Shown one piece after another: positions 24,298-34,308 of a stretch of 64,000 bases of DNA; position 1 is the first letter of the stretch; every line of letters starts with the position of its first letter. The stretch spans positions 15,562,001 to 15,626,000 of the forward strand of contig CM059625.1 in the NCBI GenBank assembly GCA_030435675.1. Direction: 5' to 3'. The translations under genes and the position numbers were made by a program. The notes under the pieces are model-generated. The model worked only from the letters and a program-made list of their open reading frames with translations, did no database searches and was not told the origin of the DNA. This stretch comes from Steinernema hermaphroditum (taxonomy: Eukaryota > Nematoda > Chromadorea > Rhabditida > Steinernematidae).

Positions 24298-25021
24298 CGT
24301 CTTCAGGAAAAACGTGGTGGGACCTTCCTGACGGTATCCACCGTGGTTATCACTCCTTTTTTTTCGGCTTGATGACAACTCATACCAGGACAGCTCATAT
24401 CACATCGTACATTTCACAAGACTTTGTAGGTGTTTTTTTTGCAAAACTGTGGCTGCACGCTCAGTAGCTATATTTTTCGGCTTTTTTTGTACCACTTCTG
24501 TTCTAGGATTGTTGTTTCCCTGCTACATTTCTCCTTGCCCCTTAGATAAAATGGTATCCCAAAATTAACGTTTTGCTACATCGCCGATTAAAAGCGTGGA
24601 CTGCCGATTACGGAAATTGAAAAGTTGATGAAATTCCAATTTTTTCAAGTCCAGAGTTTTGTGAAATGCTTTTATGAGACAGGTAGGATACAGATTTCCC
24701 AAATAGGTAAAAGAACTAGAACAGCCCGAAAAGCAATGACCAGAGCAAGATCAAGCGGAAACGGGCTCGAGCCTAAGTCAAGCCTAGATATTAGCCCTTG
24801 CACGAAAATGAATACTGGGCTCGCTTCGTTCGCCTGCAACCTCTAATATTTAGATATAAGCCAAAGCCAAGCAAAAGAGCAAATAAGCTCGCTTCAACCT
24901 CAGATGTCTAGACATGCATATGAAAACCTGAACACATCGTATACATTTACATGTATCAACAAGGAGTGAAAACCACGGTGGGTACCGTCAGAAAGGTCCC
25001 ACCAAATTTTCCTGAAGACGC

Positions 25022-25139
25022 TGTCAGTGTTTGGGGCGCAAATGTCTGGGGCGCAAGTGTCCGGGGCGCAAATGTCTGGGGCGCAAGTGTCCAGGGCGCA
25101 AATGTCTGGGGCGCAAATGTCCGGGGCGCAAATGTCCTA
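25022..25139 (-). repeat. 15-bp minisatellite, right array (inverted)
   Basis: About seven copies of the same 15-bp unit in the opposite orientation (plus strand reads GGGGCGCAAATGTCT), mirroring the left array. Confidence 0.9.
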
Positions 25140-25153
25140 GTACCAAAAATTTG

Positions 25154-25592
25154 AGTCATATTCAGGTGGTTGCCCTCGTCCACATCCTTCGCAAGTAATC
25201 TACGCACGGCATAATCCGGCCAGCAGAAAGCAACCGTCAAAAAATAATAAACTATTTAAGACAGGTCCTAAAAGGCAACAGTAAGATATGTTCCAACAGT
25301 TAATAAACAACTTCAACTTACTTCAACCGACGGATACGACAGCAATTTACCCGCTAACGTCTTGATTTTGACGTATTTGGCATATAATCACAGGAATTCA
25401 AACAGCTGTAATGTCAGTTAGTTGCAATTGCCACAACTTACGGTCGAATACGAATATTACTCATAACACTGAGAGCCGCGCCAGGCTGAATGGCGATTTC
25501 ATAACGTTCTAAAAAATGCTTCGACCCATCGATTTCTTGTAAAGCACTCACCGTGAGCAAAGTCAGAAGTCCGCTGCAAGCTCGAAGTTTTG
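25154..25592. other. Spacer with one weak exon-like stretch
   Basis: Between the minisatellite element and the next repeat. On the minus strand a stretch ending at a GTAAGT donor near 25440 reads LQEIDGSKHFLERYEIAIQP. It is exon-like, but no partner exon could be joined without an early stop. Confidence 0.3.
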
Positions 25593-25746
25593 TTCCCCTT
25601 GAGATTTGAACCGTCCCCTGTGGGATTTCGACCGTCGTGTCTGGGATATCAAGCCGTCCCCCTTGAGATTTCAACCGTCGCCTCTGCGATTTGGACCGTC
25701 CCCCTCGAATTTGGACCGTTCCCCTGGGATTTGGACCGTCCCCTGG
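25593..25746 (+). repeat. Degenerate 20-22 bp tandem repeat
   Basis: Seven or so imperfect units of the type GGGATTTGGACCGTCCCCT. It is unrelated to the 15-bp minisatellite and is followed by an AT-only stretch at 25750-25830. Confidence 0.75.
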
Positions 25747-27418
25747 ATTAATGAAATTTTAATATAATTCAAATTAAAAAAATTAAAATGAAATTTTCAG
25801 AATTTCAATATTATTAAAATTTTATTGGCTCTGGGTCTGACTTTCTTCGCGTTTCTCCGAACTGACGCGATTGTCGAAGAGCGTTATCCTCGTTCCTTCG
25901 AAGGCACGTCTGTTGCTGCGAAGAAAGGCAGAAACAAACTCGAATGACGATTCAGTGAGTCTGTGAAAGGACACATATGCTACCTGCGGCTTGAAGAGGT
26001 ATGGAAAAAGATCTGAAACATCTCTCTCAGTACCTAGGATTATACATAGAGGAGAGTGTTCCAACTGCCAGCCCTCTGGATATAATGTGTTAACCCAAAG
26101 GTGGAATCTCTATCTGTCGATGAGACGAGCACATTCGCCGAAGATTCCGTCGAGGCGCGAAGCTGCCCGCAGTACCCTGTGGAAGAAGAAGAACGTGCTC
26201 AGCGAAGCAGAACGCGATGGAATCCATCGTGTCCTCCAAGGTGGTCGTGAGCATGTATAAATGCCACACAGGTAAATGAAACTTTTTTCGACGATGCACC
26301 GTTTTCCGTTGATGTTATGCATCGTTTTGCTCAGCATGGCGGTGAGCAGCACTGGATGCGTTGACAGAGAAATTAAACGATGTTCCACGAAAATGCCCGC
26401 AATTATAACACCATGATGTTATAACTACGCTCCTTGTTGCCGCGCATTAGAGTGTTTTGCGCATTTCAACTAGCGCGATACCATCGTCACTTTATTTTTC
26501 ATTATCTTTTATGAATGGCGCAGAATACCGTCAAGTCAAATGTTGCTCTCACTGCGACCCAGGACATCGACAAATGGAGTCAGAAGGTGTAAGAGCTGTG
26601 CTTCTGTTAAAGTTTGAGCATTGATAAGCGCAATTGCCAGATTTTTGCACGCAGTTGCTGTGAGTTACGCGCTAGTTATGCTCACATTCGATAACGGAAA
26701 GCGTCTTCATTGGCCGATACTATTTGATAACTCTGTGAATTTTATGTGAAAGTTTGAGACATATGTTGTTTTACTCTGACATTCAGGAGTCAAATAGCGC
26801 TAAGCAAGAGGTAATGACGCACACGAAACATGAAGAACCGTCCCGGTAAAACGCTGTTGGTGAGTACTTTCCTGTTCTTTTCCAGTGCGCCTGGTCCAGG
26901 TGACATCAGAGTCGCGTCTTATTGTTCACCTCCGTTCACAATTTCTACTGTCGCAAGGAATATTGAATAATTCTGATTGTTCGAGAAGAGGCATATGTAC
27001 TTCAAGTGAGAGTTCATCTATCCGAATTCGCAGATATAATCTCGACAAATTGGTAATCAACATTTATGCTTTAGTTCTCTTTGCTACCACTTGCACCAAA
27101 CGCACACTTTCACTGACACAAAGGCACGGAAACCCACCAGAGAAACGAGAGGAACTTAGCACCTACTCTAAGGGCAACACAATCGGAAATGCGTGGATGA
27201 AAGTTACAGAAATGCTAAGGCATCAGAACAAAGGCAACATAGATAAATTCATTTTTAAGTGCAGAGGAATGAAGTGGCACACGCATGTATGGTTTGAATC
27301 AAATGCAACACGTATGGGACAGAAATGCGAATATGTACAACAGAAAAAAAGAAAAGTATTTACAGATACACGTGAGATGATTAAGGGCGTGGGATATTTA
27401 CAAGCATACATCGGCGAG
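25747..27418. other. Intergenic downstream of SWEET B, no supported gene
   Basis: AT-rich low-complexity sequence at 25750-25830. A minus-strand frame of 80 codons at 25822-26064 is followed at once by AATAAA, which could be a last exon, but no upstream exon could be tied to it. The 245-codon plus-strand frame beginning at 26885 has no ATG start and runs antisense over the last SWEET B exon, so it is not accepted. Confidence 0.45.
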
Positions 27419-30237
27419 TTACTGATTCAGCTCGGGAGCGCTGTTGGTCCGCGAAAGCTGCTGTTGCTGCGACCATCGCCTTTCGTGCTCATCGACGTCG
27501 CGCAGACGAGCGAACTGTTCTGCTTCGGCCGTTACGGTACTGTGGGCGTTATGATGCGTTTCGGGAGTCTGCACATGGAAGTGACGATTGGGCGTTGGAT
27601 TAGGAAGGATTCCGCGTTGTGACGAGGCGAATTCAGATTCGTCGAGAGATCCAAGAGAGCCTAAGCTAGCTGAGCGACTGAAAGCGCCGTTTTCGCAGGA
27701 GAGATGCGTACTGAAAATGTGTAATTGTATGAATTGGTCACTCAAATAACTGATCTTCGAATTTGTACCAAAATACTACACAACCTAGAATGGCTGTGTT
27801 TAATTTGCATGTGAAATAGTCTTTTCGTATACGTAGTTGTTCAAATTAACAAACCTATTGTTGGGCATTGAAGAGCAAGGTTGTGGCGGGTGGATTTTCT
27901 GCGGTAGAGCTGAAATAAGCCAACATGAATGTCGCGTAAGCAAGCGTCAGGATTGTTTAGGCAAGTGTGAACGGTGGACGTGAAACCGTAAAAGCACACG
28001 CTACCCGGACACAAAGATAGGGGGATAAGCGACAGAGGGTAGAAAAGAGAGCGAAAATCCGAAATTCAAGCGAATTCCGGGCATACCCGTGAAGTGAGTG
28101 TGACTTCGGAAGAAGTAAAGTATTTCCCAAATCAACTGAAACTATAGAGCGACGGCCGAAAATGCTGCCCTTGCGCGATTTGTCCACACTTGGACGCCTA
28201 CGACAGAAGAACCGAGTGCTCTCTGAACGATAGAACATACGTGAGAGTGCCGCCCGTTGTTAGTCGTGTGAAGCCTTTTTTGATAGAAAAGGCTCGAAAC
28301 TTACTTCCGCGGGACTGCCTCCTCGCCTCGGCGTCTTCTTCCGGTGCTCCGCAGCAGCAACCGCACAGCATCTTGATGACAGACAGGCCTCCGGGTGTCG
28401 ATGGGAAGATGAGGAAAAGCGAAAGTTGGGTGATCGCTAGTAGCATTCCGATGCCATTTGGGGTCTAATGCCAGAATTAGGTTCATGTCACAGAGGGCAG
28501 AGAAACTTACAATGATATACACATCAGAAACGAGCGTGCCATAGAGGCACCATTGGCTGGAAACCAAGAAGGTCGCAAGGCACAAGGGAAGCGGCAGTGA
28601 GCTGGTGCATTTCGAACGGATTACAGTACCCTAAAGGAGAGAAAACCATGCTTCAGAAAACAATTCATATCAAATGTCTAGTTTTTAAGTGATAGCAGAT
28701 AAATAGGCGATGCAATTGGCTTCGAAAGGGAGTCAAGAAAATTAAGAAAAAGATTCGAGAGCGTCTATTTTTACAGGGAGTCCCCTTTTCTTCCTTGTTG
28801 TCAATGCGCTCTGCGTCAAAATAATGAAACAAGTATCGTTTGTTTTTCCAATTTTATTTTTGCCGCTCCTATCCCCTACACTACGTAAACCAAAAAAAGC
28901 ACAGATTTCCCTTTTCAATGGATTTCCGTTCCACGGCAACTGACATAATATCATCTCCGAAACAGTGACACAAAGCGCCATAAAACATAATTTACCAACC
29001 GGTTAATTTGACGGGTCCAGGCAAAACTTCCACTGACTTCCGTTGCCACTCAAATTGTACTGTAAACAACGGTAGCAAAGTGACGTGAAAAAGTCATGGG
29101 CGTTGTAAGTCTTTTCAGCACCGCTACTTTAATGTTATTAGTGCTCTAATTGCAAAAGACAGTTGATATTGCTTCGAAAACTAGCCCCAACACTATCGAC
29201 TGGGATTCCGGACGTTCCCCGTTGTATTTACTTCGTTTTAGTGTAACAAATACGCTGCTGCAACTTACCAGTCCTGCAAGAGGAGCGCCGAAATTCAGGA
29301 TGTTGAACGTCATGCACACGAACCCAAGAGGGTGGATGACCCGGAGACCGTAGAATTCGACAATTACTAGCATAGACGACATCAGCAGGCAAATGACCAT
29401 AATTTGTATGGATATCATTTTCTACAATGCGAATCATGATGATCTGGATTAGAGGAAAATTTGCTTTACCTTAGTAGGAGAATAGATGTAGTAGAATATC
29501 AAGTAGGCCGACATTAAGCTAACGCCGACCACGTTTACGACTATCATTGTCAAGTCGAATTTCAGCAAACCATATCGTAGCCAGAATACTCCTCTGAAAG
29601 AAGATGATGCTTTGTGACTTGCACGGCGACAAGAAAATGGACATACCCAAGAACTCCTGTCACAAACGGCATCCCGCTGATGTCGCCGACACCCTGCTGC
29701 TTCCATATTTTGATGCAGATGGGACTGAAAAGGAATGTTTTGTAAATACGGTTTCTAAAAATATCCTCAAAATTTGAAGGCAAAGGAAATATAACTACCG
29801 CATCCTTGACCCTAGGCCTTCAAAGGTATGATCTATGATTGAATTCGTCTATGGTGAAGTGATCATAAATCTGTCACGTTGTTAGCGCACTTCTAAGGAA
29901 GTGAACTTAATACAAAAGCGTTTTCATCTTACACATTGTCTACATTGATGTCGTTGAAAAAGTGGAAAAACATGAACATGAGCTCCCGTCATGCTGTCCG
30001 GAAAGGAATGGTAACAGGTTCTTCAGGAAACTGACTCATCTTCTACTTAACTTTAAAACAATGACATCGTCTTTGCTCTATCGGTGTTTTTCTCATTAAG
30101 GCGATATTCATCACCTGACTCATCGCGCATTAAGAAAATGGAACAAACACTTACATTCCACAAAAGAAGAGCGAAACTGTCGTGATGATCGCCGAAATTG
30201 AGAGGACATTGAGCACGGTTACACCTTCTTCGAACAT
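27419..30237 (-). CDS. SWEET (MtN3/saliva, swt-type) sugar transporter B
   Basis: Paralogue of the gene at 13271-14763, same strand. Exons in coding order: 30237-30155, 29724-29647, 29593-29470, 29421-29269, 28630-28511, 28464-28305, 27909-27855, 27710-27419 (TAA at 27421-27419), giving 354 residues. Phases are 2, 2, 0, 0, 0, 1 and 2, and every junction is GT..AG. Exon 1 gives the first helix ([20 protein letters not shown]). The join with exon 2 gives GIPICIKIW. Exon 3 has [12 protein letters not shown], exon 4 [17 protein letters not shown], exon 5 [20 protein letters not shown], exon 6 PNGIG. The tail includes a cysteine cluster (CGCCCG) and ends [11 protein letters not shown]. Exons 3+4+5 (124+153+120) equal the 397-bp third exon of paralogue A. 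The ATG is one base after a TTTTAG, a likely spliced-leader acceptor. Confidence 0.94.
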
Positions 30238-30238
30238 T

Positions 30239-30244
30239 CTAAAA
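30239..30244 (-). other. Putative spliced-leader acceptor of SWEET B
   Basis: TTTTAG on the minus strand ends one base before the ATG (TTTTAG-A-ATG). It is too close for a cis-spliced untranslated exon to be needed, and trans-splicing is the simplest reading. No transcript evidence is available. Confidence 0.5.
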
Positions 30245-30757
30245 CCGTAGAAAGATCAGTGAGCGTCCGATATCGCCCCCATAGGTCATCGTCCATCCCA
30301 CATCAAGATCACACATAGACAGGGTGGAAGCCCCGCTACCCGAAAGTCAGCGCCCGTCGGACTGCCGACTGAAAGCTGACTTATATAAGTGGGAGAGTCC
30401 ACGTACTAATTCGATTGTAGATTGGTTACCGGGTCCTCCCGATCACAAATTACAATTACAGGTTGAGAATTATCACGCGATACCGAGGCGTACGTCAAAG
30501 TTGGGGACACCCACCAATGCCACATGACAGTACAAAGCTCATAGACGGCGCACGAGGCGTCGGGAGAACTTCCTTAAGCAGCCGGGTTAATGGCTCGTCG
30601 GGTCGAGCCTTAAACGGGCAGGTTTCCGCGCGGGCGGTTCACATAAAGAACTCACAGAGAAAGGTCTCGGTTCCCGAAAACACACCTCACAAACAGTAAA
30701 TCAAGCAGTCAGTTGTGCGGCTGATTGTGTGTTGTCGTCGTACTGTCGCCGACGAAC

Positions 30758-30785
30758 CAAGTTCACCCACGTGCGGGTGAACTTG
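30758..30785. promoter_or_regulatory. Perfect 11-bp inverted repeat with a CACGTG core, upstream of SWEET B
   Basis: CAAGTTCACCC and its exact reverse complement flank a six-base centre, so the core includes the E-box CACGTG at 30768-30773. The arms contain AGTTCA/TGAACT, a nuclear-receptor-like half-site. It lies about 520 bp upstream of the SWEET B start codon in a locally GC-rich stretch. A regulatory role is inferred from position and symmetry only. Confidence 0.35.
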
Positions 30786-33700
30786 AAAGCGGCGCCTCCG
30801 AGGGCGGTTGGGTGGCGGTGCGACAGGAAATCGTGGAAATCACATTAGCGACAACAACAGCACCTCTAATGAAGTACTGTTCCAGAACAGCAATAGACTA
30901 GTTGTAGAATTGGCCCTTGTGTAAGAAAGCGAATTGCTTATGGGCAATTGCACAGTCTACCGTACAGCTACCAGTAAATAAATGTGTGGGTCTTCAGCGA
31001 AAGACATAAAAGGACCTACTTGAACCGCGCACGGTTCGACAAAGAGCCCTTACCCCATTCGTACATAACGAAACATAGCAGCCAATCACATCATCGTACC
31101 GCTTTTAAAAGGGACAAGCAAGGGGAGGAGGGTAGGGCTATGATGTTTTGATCAGCGATAGAAGATTCGCGATCTCTGTCAGTGCCCGCCACAAAGGGCC
31201 ACAGCTGCGCACTTATCTGCATGCTTCTGGAAGCTTTAGGCAGACGACGATTGGAACAAAGTAAAAACTTGTTACAGCGGTGCCCCGCGAGCAGGAACTC
31301 GTCTGGATAGCATATCCACTGATCCGGCGAACTGTCTAGGCTGACTATGGATGTCAACACGGTCATTAAATCTTCGAAAACGAACTTCGATTTGCGTATT
31401 TGTCTGTCTTTGGATAAAAACAATTTTTATGGCTTATGCGAAGAAGGTCCGTGTTGTCACGTGCAGAAAAGAAATGCTAAGAAAACTGCGGCTTTTGATC
31501 TGAATAGACTAAATTAATGGTTCCTTAGTGCTCAGACTGGGTGCAAACTTTTCTTTTGAAATTGTACCGTATAGATTTCGTGTGAATAACTCATAATACT
31601 AGTGACGACAACGGGTGAAAATGCGCTTTTGTATAGCAAACACGTTTTGGGGTATGTAGAGGATGTACTTTACTTATAAAGTTCACATAAAGTATACAGA
31701 GTACTGTGTCACATAGTTTAATAAAAGCAATAACAAAATTTTGCTGTACGAATAGGTAGCAAGATCCAATTTTTGAAGATCTGTTCTATTACCGTTTTTG
31801 ATCCATATTCGCCCTTTTGTACACTGTAACAGACAACAAAGAATTGGAGACTATAAAAGTGAGCAGGCTCTAAAAATGGAACGACGATGGAAGCCTAGAC
31901 ACATATTAACTTCGGCTGTATTTTATAGTATAGGATTCTATATATAAAAGTATCGAAAAGTGCAACGCGATCGTCTTGAAAACACGTTTTTTCTTCATTT
32001 TGCATTTTTTCGGACACGAGGTGGATAGACAAAGAAAAGTGCAGTTCTCTGTACTTGTCAACCCAATTAATCATGAATCAAAGTACGCCGAAATCAAAAT
32101 CCTATAAGCGAATGATCACACTTCGAATATTTCACTGCACTAACACCTCTAAGCACTTTAGGCACTAAGTTGCAGACACATCGGAAGGGTGCGTTTGCCG
32201 GTTCAGAAAGCGGTCTATAAACTTTATACGTTTGCACTGACGCAAACAGTGAACCCTTATCAGTAGAGAAGTATGGGGTTTAAGAACGAATATTTGTTCG
32301 AGTGAAAAAATTGAAAATGGTGGGAAAATGAGGTATGAAGACAAGGAGTTTGAACGGAATGACTGATTTCGGATATCGTTGTAGCCAGCAAAGAGAATGA
32401 CCAAATCTTTGGCAAAAGGCGAATTCGCTCACGTAGCTAGTTTCTCATCGAAATGTAGTTGAAATGTTGACTATACTATGTTGTACGATATGAAAAGTAT
32501 TTGGCAGAAGTGGTGATTCAAGGTACGGTAAATTCGACATCCATATGTTTCTTTACTGGATAAATAAAAAATAGTAAACATTCCGCGACTATGCGAAAGC
32601 CATCATAGCAGCTACAATACTCTTAGGGATTCAAATTTTGCCCAATCTTAGTGACCATCTTATTCTGAACACATTTCGCAATAGATTTACTGTTTACAGT
32701 ACAATTTGCTCACTCACGAGACCAACAAAGATCGCCTAAGTGGGTTCAATTTGTCGATATGTTTACAGTCCAAAACTGGTATCACACCAGCCATGTGAAC
32801 CCTGGTGACCTTGAGGCGAGGAGAATGTAAAAATCAAATAGCAAGCAGAGCCCCCAATACGGTACGGGAACCAACCAATCAAAGTGAAGATGAAAACGGT
32901 AAGCATGTCGAACTTATTGACCTATCGGGATATCCCGTGTTGGGGTACGAAGTTCGACAATGACTGTGGGAAGTGAGCTGAACTCGTTCTTATATAATGA
33001 TGAGAAAACACGTCGCTCGAACGTGATTTTCATAACTTCAGGTGACTGACTACTTTTTGTCTGTTGCCAATGACGCTGCTTGTCACAGTTATTTCTGTGT
33101 CAAAGGTTGTCGCGCGAAACATGACCGTCGAACGTTCGCGAAAGCCGATCCTAAGCGCGTAATCAAATGGCTTTTGTAAACAGTTCCCTGGCCATCAGCG
33201 CCGACTGCCTAATGTGCACTAACCTTTGCCTCTTAGGAATTCGGTTGTTCCATAACAGTAAATATGCTGATCGTAATGCTGTTCATTAGTAGAAAATAAC
33301 TAAACACTAACACATTTGAATCAAATTGTCCGTTTTTTTCATGAAAGCAATCACTGTTGCAAACTCTACATATGTATAAAGTTTTAGTTTTAGATAGTAT
33401 GGATAGAAAATCGAGCATTTCCAGATCCCTTTCCTATTCTATTTTAGAAGGGATTCAAGCTTATAGGCTACCTAGCCCGACCCAGAGAAATTCCTGATCC
33501 TTTTTCTCGAACCACAAGACTTATTTTGAACTTTTAATGTACTCAAGCCAGCTCCTCAATTGGGAATTTCTGGACTTTGACACTCATATAGACATACATC
33601 CACATCAAATACGTCAAATTGAGAATAATAACTTACCGTTCGATAAAATATGGAACGTGTATGTGCATTGTACAGCCGACCTCTAGCTGTGTACGTTGCT

Positions 33701-34225
33701 CAATAACAAACGATGGTTAAAGAATGAGCACAAGCTCTGTTGACAGCCAAGCGCCTCCTGCTTTTCTCCTGGGATCAACAGCACTCGGAAGGCACCGATG
33801 ACATCGAGGCCAAAGAAATCAAAATATATTTGTTCTCTGAATGAAGGAAGTGCGCGTCTGTGTCGACATATGTGGTTCGAGCAAGGAAACACGGCGGGAA
33901 CGGTGCGTGACGGCCTGCGGCTACACAAGAGGCGCGCGCGCGAATTATGCGCAAAACAACCATCAGCTGTGTGGATGGTGAAGTCAACAGCACAGAATCG
34001 CTTCGTCCATTGATCAGCACAAAAGACATCGGCGCCACTAACTAGCGAAGATCATATCGCCGCCGGGGATTCCCCCCGAGCTCTCCCCCCATTTTCTCCT
34101 CGGTGGCCGCGAGCCCCACCGCCGCCACTCTCCCTCTCAACAATCGGGAGTGTTGCGATCGTGAACTTTGTCACCCGTATGTAAACTATCAGAGAGCACA
34201 GTTTTTCAAAACGGAAACAACTTAC
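30786..34225. other. Intergenic, AT-rich, no supported gene
   Basis: Includes the far SWEET B upstream region. A 110-codon minus-strand frame at 31091-31423 has no recognisable domain. From 31500 to 33700 the sequence is AT-rich without exon-like stretches. The segment 33800-34140 is GC-richer, with open frames on both strands. Confidence 0.5.
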
Positions 34226-34308
34226 AAGATGTCTTCTTGAAGATCCTCGGTAACGCCGTCCATGATTCCTAGATTGCAGTTCGCTTTGACAGTTTCGTAG
34301 GGGTCGGT
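34226..34308 (-). CDS. Orphan internal exon of an unidentified gene
   Basis: An 83-bp stretch on the minus strand between a strong acceptor (TTCTTTCAG) and a strong donor (GTAAGT). It encodes TDPYETVKANCNLGIMDGVT followed by EDLQEDIL, ending in phase 2. The amino-acid composition and splice sites are those of a genuine conserved exon, but I do not recognise the family. No partner exon could be found with confidence within several kilobases, so the host gene may have long introns or other very small exons here. It could also be a relic. Confidence 0.4.

Larger units (their letters stand above)
24120..25153. mobile_element. Inverted-repeat element with minisatellite arms
   Basis: Left (24120 to about 24360) and right (about 24955 to 25153) segments are inverted copies. 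Each has a short AT-rich end (CAAAAATTTTG-like), an array of 15-bp units (GACATTTGCGCCCC plus A or G), and a 60-70 bp unique part with CTTCAGGAAAA and ACCGTGG motifs. The left array has about ten units and the right about seven. The interior of about 600 bp is non-coding. I see no transposase, and a target-site duplication is not clear, so the class is uncertain. The layout resembles the foldback elements known from nematodes and flies. Confidence 0.75.

Noticed and set aside
23750..24331. 193-codon plus-strand frame with CAPDI repeats
   Set aside because: Its second half is simply the translation of the 15-bp minisatellite, which is open because the unit is a multiple of three.
24000..25160. 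CRISPR array suggested by regular repeats
   Set aside because: Eukaryotic context, 15-bp contiguous tandem units without spacers, and inverted arrangement. These are minisatellites.
26885..27622. 245-codon plus-strand open frame, the longest in the window
   Set aside because: It lacks an ATG start, crosses the antisense of the last SWEET B exon, and has no domain or codon pattern of its own.
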